DNA from: Palsa-504 sp963806335
GTDB lineage: Bacteria; Actinomycetota; Actinomycetes; Streptosporangiales; Streptosporangiaceae
Direction: 5' to 3'
Assembly (NCBI GenBank): GCA_963806335.1
Contig: CAWDXO010000013.1
Span: 496,001-560,000 of the forward strand
Length of the DNA stretch: 64,000 nucleotides
Under the pieces are notes generated by a model, which ran no database searches, was not told where the DNA came from, and was given only the letters and a program-made list of their open reading frames with translations. Each line of letters begins with the position of its first letter. Position 1 is the stretch's first letter. Below, piece by piece: positions 22,987 through 31,337 of the stretch. A program made the translations under genes and the position numbers.

Positions 22987-24372
22987 ATGGACCGCGAGCC
23001 CTCGCCGGGCCGCCCCGGCGCCTCCGGCCCGGATGACCCGGGCTGGCCGTTGCGCGGGGTGACGCCGGACTGGGTCGATGACGCGGAGTGGGCGCGGATG
23101 TGCGCCGTCCGCGGCCAGGAGCCCGAGCCGCCGGACCTCGATGAGGAGTTTTACGCCGACCCCGATCACGGGGCGCCGGGAGTGTGGGAGGAGCTGGCGC
23201 CGGAGGCCGTCACCGCCCGGGCGGAGGCGGCGGCGGAGGAGGCGGCGCTGCGGGCGCGGCTGATCGCGGCCGGGCTGGACGGGGACGCGCACCGCCGCGG
23301 CGCGCCGCCCCGGCCCGGGATCCCCGTAGGCCCGGCCGCCGGGTTCGGCCAAGGCTGCCCGCTGGATGCCCTGGCCCCCGGCACCGCCCTCTCGGGGCTG
23401 GCCGATGAGGCCTCCGGGGAGGACCGGGCGTTCACCGGCGTCACCGATGATCAGCTGATGGGGCTGATCGGGGCGCGGCAGCGGCTGGCAGGCCGGCAGC
23501 AGTGGGAACTGCTCACCGCGGTCGCGGAGTTCCTGCGCCGCCGCCCCGACCCCGGCGTCGCTTCGGCGCGGGCGGGCCAGATGCCGGCGGTGTGGGACGA
23601 GCACGCCGGCGCGGACCTGGCCGTCCAGCTGCACCTGACCCCCGGCGCGGCGGAGGGGCTGCTGAGCCTGGCCCACGACCTGACCGTGAAGCTGCCCCGG
23701 ACGGGCGCGGCGCTGCGGGACGGGATCGTTGACCTGGATAAGGCCCGGACCATCGCCTGGTACTGCTTCGCGCTGACCCCCGCCGAGGCGCGGGCGGCGG
23801 AGGCGGTCCTGCTCGGGCTGGAGGGGGTGGAGGAGATGACGTGGGGGATGATCCGGGACCGGATCGCCCGCGCCGTCATCGAGGTCAACCCCGACGCGGC
23901 CCGCAAGCGCCGCGAGGAGGCCGCGAAGGACAAGCGGGTCGAGGTGATCGCGGAGCAGTCGGGGAACTGCCAGCTGGCCGGGCGGGAACTGCCCCCGGCG
24001 GCGGTGCTGGCCGCGGATGAGAACCTGACCGCCCGGGCCCGCCAGCTGCGCGCCGCCGGGGTACCCGGCGGGATGGATGAGCTGCGGGCGCTGGCCTACC
24101 TCGAGGCCCTCGGCGGGCTGGACCCCCTGGACTACGCCGTCCCCGGCGGCGCCGCCGCCGGCGCCGACGGCGGGACAGGCGACGGGACCGGGGAGACCGA
24201 GGGGACAGGCGAGGGGTCGGGCGAGGGGACCGAGGGCGGCCCCGGCAGCGGCGGGCCCGGCGGCCCTGGCGGGCCTGGCCCGGGCGGGTCCCGGCCGAGC
24301 GGCCCCGCCGGCCCGGCGGCGGGACGGCCGCGGCGGCCGGGGGGATCCCGGCGGGGTTCGCGGCGCGGGTGA
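22987..24372 (+). CDS. DUF222 domain protein (N-terminal part of a split HNH endonuclease)
   Basis: 461 residues. A charged N-terminus leads to the helical DUF222 region (DDQLMGLIGARQRLAGRQQWELL; LHLTPGAAEGLLSLAHDLTVKLPRTGAALRDGIVDLDKARTIAW; RKRREEAAKDKRVEVIAEQSGNCQLAGRELPPAAVLAAD), then a Gly-rich linker. In homologues this linker runs straight into an HNH domain. Here the frame ends in RPGGSRRGSRRG-stop, whereas the expected PAGFAARVNLT is in the next frame. GGAGGGGAG precedes the ATG. Either a frameshift or a genuinely split, coupled pair. Confidence 0.8.
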   Translation: MDREPSPGRPGASGPDDPGWPLRGVTPDWVDDAEWARMCAVRGQEPEPPDLDEEFYADPDHGAPGVWEELAPEAVTARAEAAAEEAALRARLIAAGLDGDAHRRGAPPRPGIPVGPAAGFGQGCPLDALAPGTALSGLADEASGEDRAFTGVTDDQLMGLIGARQRLAGRQQWELLTAVAEFLRRRPDPGVASARAGQMPAVWDEHAGADLAVQLHLTPGAAEGLLSLAHDLTVKLPRTGAALRDGIVDLDKARTIAWYCFALTPAEARAAEAVLLGLEGVEEMTWGMIRDRIARAVIEVNPDAARKRREEAAKDKRVEVIAEQSGNCQLAGRELPPAAVLAADENLTARARQLRAAGVPGGMDELRALAYLEALGGLDPLDYAVPGGAAAGADGGTGDGTGETEGTGEGSGEGTEGGPGSGGPGGPGGPGPGGSRPSGPAGPAAGRPRRPGGSRRGSRRG

Positions 24373-25067
24373 ACCTGACCATCCCGCTGGCCACCCTGCT
24401 GGGGCTGGCCGAGCGGCCCGGGCTGCTGTCCCGGACCGGGCCCATCGACCCCGCGCTGGCCCGGGACCTGGCCGCCGCCGCGGCCCGCAGCCCCCGCTCC
24501 ACCTGGTGTCTCACCGTCACCGGCCCCGACCACCGGCCCGTCGCCCACGGCTGCGGGCGTCCCCCGCCCCGCCGGGACGGACGCGGCAGCGCCGCCCGGG
24601 CGGCCCGCGACGGGCCCGTTTATACCCCCGGCGATGACCACGATCCGCCCGGGACCGGCACCATCCGGCTCGACATCGGCGCCCTGACCGGGACCGCCGG
24701 GACAGCCGCCGCGGGGGGCCTGGTGTTCGCGCTGGAGGACCTGGCCGGGCCGTGCGATCACCGGCACCAGGCGGCGGGCCACGACCCCGGGGTCCGGCTG
24801 CGGCACCTGACCGGGATCCTGAACGCCTGCTGCACATTCCCGCCTTGCCGGCGGCCCGAAGCTCGCTGTGACTACGAGCACAGCACCCCCTACGAGCAGG
24901 GCGGCCGGACCTGCCTGTGCCAGGCCGGGCCCGTCTGCCGGCACAACCACCGCGACAAGCAGGCCCCCAGCTGGCGGCTGGAACACGCCGGCACCCGCGG
25001 CTGGTTCCGCTGGACCACCCCCTCAGGCCGCACCTACCTCAGCCGTCCCACCCAATACCCCGACTGA
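24369..25067 (+). CDS. HNH endonuclease domain protein (C-terminal part of split gene)
   Basis: 232 residues. It begins at a GTG that overlaps the preceding TGA, and its first residues (MNLTIPLATLLGLAERPG) match the internal linker-to-HNH junction of full-length DUF222 proteins. The HNH nuclease ends the protein: CRRPEARCDYEHSTPYEQGG (ExH with Cys pairs), then CLCQAGPVCRHNHRDKQ with paired Cys and His. It ends GWFRWTTPSGRTYL, as homologues do. These proteins are abundant in actinobacteria, often phage- or mobile-element-associated; the biological role is uncertain. Confidence 0.8.
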   Translation: MNLTIPLATLLGLAERPGLLSRTGPIDPALARDLAAAAARSPRSTWCLTVTGPDHRPVAHGCGRPPPRRDGRGSAARAARDGPVYTPGDDHDPPGTGTIRLDIGALTGTAGTAAAGGLVFALEDLAGPCDHRHQAAGHDPGVRLRHLTGILNACCTFPPCRRPEARCDYEHSTPYEQGGRTCLCQAGPVCRHNHRDKQAPSWRLEHAGTRGWFRWTTPSGRTYLSRPTQYPD

Positions 25068-25164
25068 CCAACACGGCCAGGAAACACCAGGGCGCGTCGG
25101 GATGGCGGTGAGCCGGGCGACGGCCGCACTGGTTATGGCTCGCTGATCCCGGCACGGCCCTGGC

Positions 25165-26049
25165 TCAGCCGACGGCCGGTCCGGCGAGCGCGGCCCGGGC
25201 ACCTCGCGCGGCGCTCACGGTCGTGACCGCCGCGGCGACTATGACCAGGGCCAGGTAGACACCGGGTACGGCGCCGGAATGGTAGCCGGCGAAGCCGCGC
25301 GCCCACAGGCACAGGCTGATGACGGCGACGATGATGGCCACGGCGGCCACCGCCATGGCCGCGGCCGCCACGCCCGCCGCGACCGCGGCCAGGCGCAGGG
25401 CTGGCCCCCGTGGCTGCAGCCTGCGCAAGGCCAGGCCGGGGCCGGCCGCGGCGGTAGCGGCCGCGGCGAACCCGGCCACGCAGACCACCCCGAACCACCA
25501 CGGACTGACCCCGCCGACGCCACCGACCAGCTTGACCGTCACGATCACGGCGATCAGGTACGCGGTGGGCACGATCACCGGCAGCAGCAGGTACGCTACC
25601 TCGCGCGGGCGCCGGTCGCGGGCGCCCCGGCGCAGCATCAGCAGCCACAGCGGCAGCCCGCCGATCCCGGCGACCAGCGCCGAGAGGACCAGCGCGACAT
25701 CGAAGACCGCATAGGCCCAGCGAACCTCCGGATGACCCGGCGGGTTGAAGCCCTGGAACTGGGTGAGCTGGGCGAAGATCAGCCCGAGACCGGTGAGCAT
25801 GGACCAGGCCAACAGGGCCGTGGCCAGGCTGGATCGCATCCGGCCCGGCCCGTCGTGCAGGTGCCCGGGCGGGTTGACCCAGGCGGGTACCGCGCGCCAG
25901 GCGACGCTGGCGACGGCGCCCAGGCCACCGCCGGAGTCGTCGAGGAGGGCCCGGACCTCGTCGGCGTAGCGGGCCCGCCAGGACGGCGGGTAGAGCGCGA
26001 GCGCGGTTCGGGACAGGAGCGTCGTCCCGGGCGAGGCCGGCGGCCTCAT
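25165..26049 (-). CDS. Membrane protein co-encoded with PadR
   Basis: 294 residues. A short N-terminal cytoplasmic segment (LALYPPSWRARYADEVRALLDD) is typical of actinobacterial PadR-linked membrane proteins. About six hydrophobic helices follow. Function unknown; such pairs are often linked to transport or envelope stress. ATG overlaps the PadR stop (ATGA), so the two are translationally coupled. Confidence 0.8.
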   Translation of the reverse strand: MRPPASPGTTLLSRTALALYPPSWRARYADEVRALLDDSGGGLGAVASVAWRAVPAWVNPPGHLHDGPGRMRSSLATALLAWSMLTGLGLIFAQLTQFQGFNPPGHPEVRWAYAVFDVALVLSALVAGIGGLPLWLLMLRRGARDRRPREVAYLLLPVIVPTAYLIAVIVTVKLVGGVGGVSPWWFGVVCVAGFAAAATAAAGPGLALRRLQPRGPALRLAAVAAGVAAAAMAVAAVAIIVAVISLCLWARGFAGYHSGAVPGVYLALVIVAAAVTTVSAARGARAALAGPAVG

Positions 26050-26372
26050 GCTCCGGCCCAGCCGAGCCTGGTGCTCAGCCGCTCCCTGGCCACCGATGCG
26101 ACCTTGCTCATCCGCTCGGACTGCTGCGCCAGCGCCTCGGCGCCGGCCATCGTGATGCGATACGGCCGGCGGCGGTCGTCCGACTCCAGCGGCTCGATCA
26201 GGCCGCGGGCCTCTAGCCGGGCGATCACCGCGTACAGCGTCCCCGCGCTGAGCCGCACGCCCATGGTTTCCGCCACGTCCTGCGTGATGGCATAACCGTG
26301 CTTGGGCTCATCGGCCAGGCTGGCCAGCACCAGCAGCGGCGGATCAGCCCATCGGTCCAACCGGTCGGTCAC
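26046..26372 (-). CDS. PadR family transcriptional regulator
   Basis: 108 residues, the short PadR form. A winged helix spans residues 10-85 (PPLLVLASLADEPKHGYAITQDV, then GVRLSAGTLYAVIARLEARGLIEPLESDDRRRPYRIT). A short C-terminal helix for dimerisation follows. The GTG at 26372 is preceded by GGGGAGAG. A palindromic site at 26436-26454 just upstream fits autoregulation. Confidence 0.92.
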   Translation of the reverse strand: MTDRLDRWADPPLLVLASLADEPKHGYAITQDVAETMGVRLSAGTLYAVIARLEARGLIEPLESDDRRRPYRITMAGAEALAQQSERMSKVASVARERLSTRLGWAGA

Positions 26373-26435
26373 GTCGCTCTCCCCGGATGCCTACCGTGCC
26401 CCAAGCGGGCACGTGCGTGATGTATCGCCTCACTC

Positions 26436-26454
26436 TATAGCGACACACGATATA
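26436..26454. promoter_or_regulatory. Candidate PadR operator
   Basis: TATAGCGACACACGATATA is a near-palindrome (TATAgCG-N5-CGaTATA), 64 bp upstream of the PadR start. Further half-sites TGTATCGC (26421) and CGATATA (26464) flank it, so several dimers could bind. Confidence 0.6.
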
Positions 26455-26479
26455 CTGCAAGCCGATATAGAACGCTCAC

Positions 26480-26746
26480 CCGGGCGGACTGGTCCACACC
26501 CACGTGGGCGGGTTCCAGCGCCGACTGCACGGCGCCGGCCAGGTCCCCGCGGACCGCGTCCAGTTCCACCGCGTCCTGCAGCCGGGCCGCGAACGCGGCT
26601 ACCGTCCGGTCGATGTCGTAGAGCCGGTACTTCAGGATCGCCACTCCCATGCTGGCCGGGAGCGCGAAGACCGACAGGACCAAGCCCAGGTGAGCGATCA
26701 GGCCAAGGAAGCCAGGGCGAGACCACAGCGCGATCGCCAGGATCAC
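26480..26746 (-). pseudogene. Internally deleted fragment of a membrane sensor gene
   Basis: The frame encodes ALPASMGVAILKYRLYDIDR directly followed by TVAAFAARLQDAVELDAVR and ALEPAHVGV. The gene at 60007-61263 has the same two blocks, but there LYEIDR and TVTAFAARLQD are separated by about 70 residues containing two membrane helices. The first ~300 residues of the family are missing. Loss of everything upstream plus an internal deletion marks it as a relic of a paralogue. Confidence 0.65.
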
Positions 26747-26826
26747 CGCGTTCTGGACACCCCCACCAGGCCGCCGAGCCGGTACCTGGCGACGGCCGCG
26801 GTCGCGTGTCGCCCTATCCTCATCAG

Positions 26827-27282
26827 GTGAAAGGCTCCGTGACCGTCCACTTCGCCGCCCCGCCCGCCGAGGTCTGGGATCTGGTCAGCGATGTAACCCG
26901 CATCGGGGAATTCAGCCCCGAGACCTTCGAGGCGCGGTGGCTGGCCGACGCGAGCGCCCCGCAGGCCGGGGCGCGCTTTCGCGGTCATGTCCGGCGGAAC
27001 GGCCGGGGCCCGGTCTACTGGACCACCTGCACGGTAACTGCGAGCGATCCCGGCCGCGAGTTCGCCTTCGCGGTGAACGGGCCGGGTGAGGTGGTCGTCA
27101 ATACCTGGCGTTACCAGCTCACCCCGAACGGGGACGGCACCGACGTGACCGAATCCTTCGAGCTGCCCGGCTCACCGCTGAACCGGCTGTACTGGCGGCT
27201 GGCCGGGCGGGCGCGCATGCGCACCAACCTCGACGGCATGCGCGTTACGCTCGAGAAGATGAAGGCGATCGCCGAGAGCTAG
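26827..27282 (+). CDS. SRPBCC/polyketide cyclase-like protein
   Basis: 151 residues with a START-like ligand-binding fold: VTVHFAAPPAEVWDLVSDVTRIGEFSPETFEARWL, FRGHVRRNGRGPVYWTTCTV and the C-terminal helix LDGMRVTLEKMKAIAES. The ligand is unknown. GTG at 26827 or 26839. It overlaps the convergent membrane gene by 38 bp. Confidence 0.85.
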   Translation: MKGSVTVHFAAPPAEVWDLVSDVTRIGEFSPETFEARWLADASAPQAGARFRGHVRRNGRGPVYWTTCTVTASDPGREFAFAVNGPGEVVVNTWRYQLTPNGDGTDVTESFELPGSPLNRLYWRLAGRARMRTNLDGMRVTLEKMKAIAES

Positions 27283-28663
27283 CCAGGGATCCGGCCGGCC
27301 AGTAGGCCAGGGCGATCAGGACGAGCAGCGGACCGGTATTCAGGTCGGTGGCGGAACCGGAGAACACCGTGCCGAAGTCCTCGCTCGTCGCCCAGATGAC
27401 CAGCGCCGCGATCACGGCTAGCAGCAGGGCAGGCCGCACCGTGGCGGGCAGGAACACGCCGACCGCGGTCAGGGCGAACACCGCGGCGAACCCGATGGTC
27501 ACGACGGTCGCCTGGGTGCCACCGGGCCCGGTCAGCGACGCTGACCGGGCGGAGGCCGCCAGCATCAGCCCGGCCATGGTGCCCCACAGGACGAACCAGA
27601 CCAGCCGGGCCCCGCGGCCCAACGGGCTGCCCGCGGCCACGCTGGCGCCGGCCACGCTGGCGCCGGCCACGCTGGCGCCGGCCACGCTGGCGCCGGTGCG
27701 GCCGGGCTGGACGGCGGGCCAGATGAGGATGGCGAGGAGCGCGTAGAGCAGGGCCGCGCCCGGGGCACCGGTCAGCGGATTGGCCATGCCGCTGAATATC
27801 CCGCCGAGACCCTCGCCTAGCCACCAGACCGACAGCGACCACGCGATGGTGCCCGCCAGGGCGACCCGGGCCGTGGGGCGCCACAGCAGCCCGACCGCGA
27901 GCGCGAGCTGAATGGTCGCGAACAGCCCGTTCGATGCGGCCACATGCGTGGTCATCAGCCGCATCGTCGTCAGGACCGGACCGGACACGAATGCGGGCTC
28001 ACCCATCGCCGCCGGCATCAGCATCGAGGCGGTGGAGGCCTTGGTGAACATGTAGGGCTGGTACTGCAACGCGGCGTCGGCCAGCCAGACAATCCCGAGG
28101 GCGACCTGCAGGCCGCGGCGGAGCCCGGCCGAGTCGCGGTCGGCGACCCAGGCCAGGACCGGCCGGCCGGTGTCACGGCGGAGGGTGGCCTGGGACGAGG
28201 GCGGGAAGAACAGGGTCGCGAACGCCGCCGCCGAGCCGGCCGCCGCCACCCACAGGCCAGGGCCGCTGCGGGCGATCACCATCGAATCGCTGCCGAGAAC
28301 GCGCATGGTCTTGGCGAGCTGAATAAGGAGGTAACCGGAGAAGCCCGCGGCGGCGAAGCCGGTCAGGCCGGTAATCCAGCGGGGCGCCTGTCCGCCCCGG
28401 CCGAGCTGGTAGAGGCCGGTGACGGCGATCAGCGCTCCCGCCGCGGCGAGGATCTGCCCGTTGATCCCCCGGACGCCCGGGACCTGCACCAGGCCGGCGA
28501 AGGCTTCCACCCAGGGCAGGAAGGCACCGGCGATGATAACCGCGCCCGCGGCTACCGAAGTGAGCCCGGCCGCGGCGCGCCAGCCGCGGGGCCACGCACG
28601 CGGTCCCGCGGCGGGCGCGGGGACGGCGTGGGTCTCCGGGAGAGCGTGAATTCGGGGGGTCAT
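27245..28663 (-). CDS. Polytopic membrane protein of unknown function
   Basis: 472 residues with about 11-12 hydrophobic segments. The first contains GAVIIAGAFLPWVEAF; the second half has NGLFATIQLALAVGLLWRP and WSLSVWWLGEGLGGIFSGMANPLTGAPG. This resembles DoxX-like or uncharacterised multi-pass proteins, but I cannot name the family. A loop near residue 330 carries the repeat GASVA x4, encoded by 15-bp tandem repeats. GGAAGG lies eight bases before the ATG. The following secreted-protein gene on the same strand may be linked. Confidence 0.75.
   Translation of the reverse strand: MTPRIHALPETHAVPAPAAGPRAWPRGWRAAAGLTSVAAGAVIIAGAFLPWVEAFAGLVQVPGVRGINGQILAAAGALIAVTGLYQLGRGGQAPRWITGLTGFAAAGFSGYLLIQLAKTMRVLGSDSMVIARSGPGLWVAAAGSAAAFATLFFPPSSQATLRRDTGRPVLAWVADRDSAGLRRGLQVALGIVWLADAALQYQPYMFTKASTASMLMPAAMGEPAFVSGPVLTTMRLMTTHVAASNGLFATIQLALAVGLLWRPTARVALAGTIAWSLSVWWLGEGLGGIFSGMANPLTGAPGAALLYALLAILIWPAVQPGRTGASVAGASVAGASVAGASVAAGSPLGRGARLVWFVLWGTMAGLMLAASARSASLTGPGGTQATVVTIGFAAVFALTAVGVFLPATVRPALLLAVIAALVIWATSEDFGTVFSGSATDLNTGPLLVLIALAYWPAGSLASSRRSPSSSRA
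27636..27695. repeat. 15-bp tandem repeat (GCCACGCTGGCGCCG x4)
   Basis: Four identical in-frame units in the membrane-protein gene, encoding GASVA repeats in a loop. Unit-number changes would keep the reading frame. Confidence 0.9.
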
Positions 28664-28770
28664 GATGGTTGCCTTCCGTCAGCGGACATCCTGCGCAGCA
28701 CGCCATCGGGGACGACGGCAGATCCTGGCGCCCCGGGTCACGGGGGTTCCCGTGACCCGGGACTGACCGC

Positions 28771-29451
28771 CTAGTGGAGGACGGAGAAGTACAGGAACAG
28801 GTTGGTCGTGATGTTCCCGGTCACGTTGTTCGGGTCATGCCGCTGCAGGTACTGCAGCTCCCAGTCGCTCTTGGCGTTGACGATCTTGTACCAGTCGCCG
28901 AGGCTCTTGACGCCGACGACGTCGACGTTCCACCACTCGGACTGGCCGCTGTTGCTGGTCGCGACGATGTGGCTGTGCGCCGGCAGCGCCAGGTTGGAGG
29001 TGGTGCTGCCGAGGACGGCGGACAGGTCGATGGTGTGCGGGTGGTCGATGCAGTTACCCGCCACCGGGCACTGCAGCGTCCACTTCGGCGGGGTGAACCC
29101 GAGCGGGACCACCACGTACAGCGGGTCGAAGGTGGCGGCCGGGGTCTGGGTGTAGTTCGTGCCCGCCTCGCACTTCGACGACGCCTTGCTGGCCGGCGGC
29201 GCCGCGCAGAAGTAGTTCTTGCTGTAGAAGAACTTGACGGTGTGGCCGTCATACCAGCCGTTGGTGAAGCCGGTCTTCGCGTGCGACGACATCGACTGCG
29301 CCATGCTGTCCATGGTCGTCATGGTCGAGGGCGAGCCGGAGGACGCCAGCGCGGTCCCGGACGCCGCCGCCAGGCCGGCCACCAGCAGTCCGGCCATCAG
29401 CAGGCCGACTTGCCTGGTGCCCTTGGGGCGAAGGTGTTTCACAAGAGACAT
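28771..29451 (-). CDS. Secreted protein of unknown function
   Basis: 226 residues. A basic N-terminus plus hydrophobic core (VGLLMAGLLVAGLAAAS) and ALAS form a signal peptide. The mature part has four cysteines (NYFCAAPP, KCEAGT, LQCPVAGNCIDHPH), likely two disulfides, and His/Trp-rich stretches (HPHTIDL, EWWNVDVVGVKSLGDWYKI). No known domain. GGGAGG precedes the ATG. Confidence 0.8.
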   Translation of the reverse strand: MSLVKHLRPKGTRQVGLLMAGLLVAGLAAASGTALASSGSPSTMTTMDSMAQSMSSHAKTGFTNGWYDGHTVKFFYSKNYFCAAPPASKASSKCEAGTNYTQTPAATFDPLYVVVPLGFTPPKWTLQCPVAGNCIDHPHTIDLSAVLGSTTSNLALPAHSHIVATSNSGQSEWWNVDVVGVKSLGDWYKIVNAKSDWELQYLQRHDPNNVTGNITTNLFLYFSVLH

Positions 29452-29597
29452 CGAATTCCCTCCCGTGGCAAGGCGCGCCCTGTAGCGCGCCTCTTCCGGG
29501 GCCCATTCGAAGCCACCGGAGACCCGGATTGGAATCTCGGCGATAACTTTCCGTTAGTGGTGGATCGCCGCGTGGTCCGCCGGCCGCGCGGGCCTTG

Positions 29598-29657
29598 TTG
29601 CCCATGACCGCGTTGCCCATGACCGCGTTGCCCATGACCGCGTTGCCCATGACCGCG
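29598..29657. repeat. 15-bp tandem repeat (TTGCCCATGACCGCG x4)
   Basis: Four identical units in the gap between the anti-sigma gene's 3' end and the secreted-protein start, not inside a supported gene. Same period as three other repeats nearby. Confidence 0.9.
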
Positions 29658-29709
29658 CCGAGGGCGCAGCGAGGCCGGTCACCGATGCCCACCGGCCAGG
29701 GTAGAGCGC

Positions 29710-30573
29710 CTACGTGCTCAGCGGCACTGCCACCACGGGGGTGGTGGTGGGCCGCGAGGTCCCGCCCGCGGGCTCGACGGTGATCCCGATCCGGTCGCCG
29801 GGCCGCACGCCGGACGCCAGCACCTGATTCGCCTGACCCGGCTGAGAGAGCAGGCCCGCCGAGCGCGCGCCCGCCGGGCTCATCACCCACAGCTGGTAGA
29901 CCCGCCCGGCGGGCAGGGACGTCATCCCCGCGGTGGTGACGACGGCCGCCCGCTGCTGGCCGGAGAACACGACGGTCACGGTGCCGCCCGCGCTCGTCCG
30001 CATGGTTTCCAGGCGGGCGTCGGGGGCCTGGACCACCCGGGTGATCGCGGCGTTGCTGGCTTGAGCCGACTGAAGCTGGTGCTGAGTGTCGACCTGGGTG
30101 ACGCCCAGGCCCACCGCGACCGCCACGCTGGCGGCGGCGACGGCGACAGCGGCGACCAGCCGCGGCCCGCCCAGCCGGGACGTACCCAGCCGGGACGTAC
30201 CCAGCCGGGACGTACCCAGCCGGGACGTGCCCAGCCGGCGGCGATCCCGGTCCAGCCGCCTGGCGCCCAGCTCGTCGGCGAACAGCCGCACCCGCTGCCG
30301 GCGATGATCACGACGGCCCTTGGCGGCGCGCACGGGCGGCAGCTGCCTGGTCCGGTAGGTGGCGGCCAGCACCCGCGGCTGCATGTCCTCCGGCGGCCGG
30401 GCCGCCTTGGCCATGGCCATCCTGGCCGCGGTCTCGCGGAGCCCGCGGACCTCCGCCTCGCAGGAGGGGCAACGATACAGATGACGCTCGAATTCGTCCC
30501 GCTCCGGCCCGGTCAGGGCGTCGAGGGCGTAACTGCCGGTGAGCACGTGCAGGTCGTCGCGCATCGTCTTCAC
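29710..30573 (-). CDS. rskA: RskA-type anti-sigma-K factor
   Basis: 287 residues. An N-terminal zinc-finger anti-sigma domain (HVLTGSYALDALTGPERDEFERHLYRCPSCEAEVRGLRE) carries the His-x3-Cys-x2-Cys-like pattern. A basic linker, one membrane helix (LVAAVAVAAASVAVAVGLGV) and an extracytoplasmic RskA domain (AVVTTAGMTSLPAGRVYQLWVMSPAGARSAGLL, ending GITVEPAGGTSRPTTTPV) follow. GTG overlaps the sigK stop. The linker contains GTSRL x4 from a 15-bp repeat. It should hold SigK inactive until regulated proteolysis. Confidence 0.9.
   Translation of the reverse strand: MKTMRDDLHVLTGSYALDALTGPERDEFERHLYRCPSCEAEVRGLRETAARMAMAKAARPPEDMQPRVLAATYRTRQLPPVRAAKGRRDHRRQRVRLFADELGARRLDRDRRRLGTSRLGTSRLGTSRLGTSRLGGPRLVAAVAVAAASVAVAVGLGVTQVDTQHQLQSAQASNAAITRVVQAPDARLETMRTSAGGTVTVVFSGQQRAAVVTTAGMTSLPAGRVYQLWVMSPAGARSAGLLSQPGQANQVLASGVRPGDRIGITVEPAGGTSRPTTTPVVAVPLST
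30170..30229. repeat. 15-bp tandem repeat (CCCAGCCGGGACGTA x4) in rskA
   Basis: Four units (the last ends in G) plus a partial fifth. They encode GTSRL repeats in the basic linker between the sigma-binding domain and the membrane helix. Confidence 0.9.
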
Positions 30574-31202
30574 CAGGTCACCGCCATGCAGTCGCGCATC
30601 CTGATCAGCCCGTCGCGGATCCTGGTCTTTACCGTGCCCAGGGCCACACCGAGCAGCTGCGAGACCTCCGGATAAGAGTAACCACCGTAATAAGCCAGCT
30701 TGATCGACTCGCGCTGCAGGTCGGTAAGGCTGTCCAGGCAACGGTTCACCCGCTGCCGGTCCAGCGACGCCTCCACGATCTCGGCTACGTTGTCGCCTGC
30801 CGCCGCATCCTCGAAAACCGCCTTCTGCTCCCGGCGCGAGGAGGCGTTCTCGGACCGGACGCGGTCGACCGCGCGGCGGTGGGCGATGGTCAGGGCCCAG
30901 GCAGCCGCGCTGCCCTTGGCCGGGTCGAACCTGGAGGCGGTCCGCCAGACCTCGAGCAGGACCTCCTGGGCGACCTCCTCGGACTGGGCCGGATCTCGCA
31001 GCACCTGCCGGACCATGCCGTACACCGGCCCGGCAAGTTCGCCGTAGACCACCTCGAACGCCTCGTGGTCACCGCGCGCCACATGGGCAAGCAACAATGC
31101 CAGATCGCGCTCCTCCCCCTCCGCGGGGACGGGATCTGGCCCCTCCGCGGGGACGGGATCTGGCCGTCTCTGCCGTGTCTCTGGCCTGTTCATGCCGTGC
31201 AT
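30570..31202 (-). CDS. sigK: ECF sigma factor SigK
   Basis: About 210 residues. Region 2: YGELAGPVYGMVRQVLRDPAQSEEVAQEVLLEVWRTASRFDP then AAAWALTIAHRRAVDRVRS. Region 4: LDSLTDLQRESIKLAYYGGYSYPEVSQLLGVALGTVKTRIRDG. The adjacent rskA and the downstream gene set identify it as the SigK type. Start uncertain (ATG 31202 or 31193). The N-terminus carries a duplicated 8-residue block (PDPVPAEG), encoded by a 24-bp repeat at 31116-31163. It is divergent from the molybdopterin gene. Confidence 0.92.
   Translation of the reverse strand: MHGMNRPETRQRRPDPVPAEGPDPVPAEGEERDLALLLAHVARGDHEAFEVVYGELAGPVYGMVRQVLRDPAQSEEVAQEVLLEVWRTASRFDPAKGSAAAWALTIAHRRAVDRVRSENASSRREQKAVFEDAAAGDNVAEIVEASLDRQRVNRCLDSLTDLQRESIKLAYYGGYSYPEVSQLLGVALGTVKTRIRDGLIRMRDCMAVTW
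31116..31163. repeat. 24-bp direct duplication in sigK 5' end
   Basis: Two identical adjacent 24-bp units encode the PDPVPAEG duplication in the sigma factor's disordered N-terminus, ahead of region 2. Confidence 0.85.
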
Positions 31203-31337
31203 TCGAGGCCGAACCGCTTCCGGATTGGCCAATATCCCAACTGACCAGCACCGATGTATGTCGATAGTCCCGGCGGAAACCGCCCGGTTTATTTCCGCGC
31301 CAATCTGCGGCGCCAGCAGTTCCGAATGGGGCCCGTG

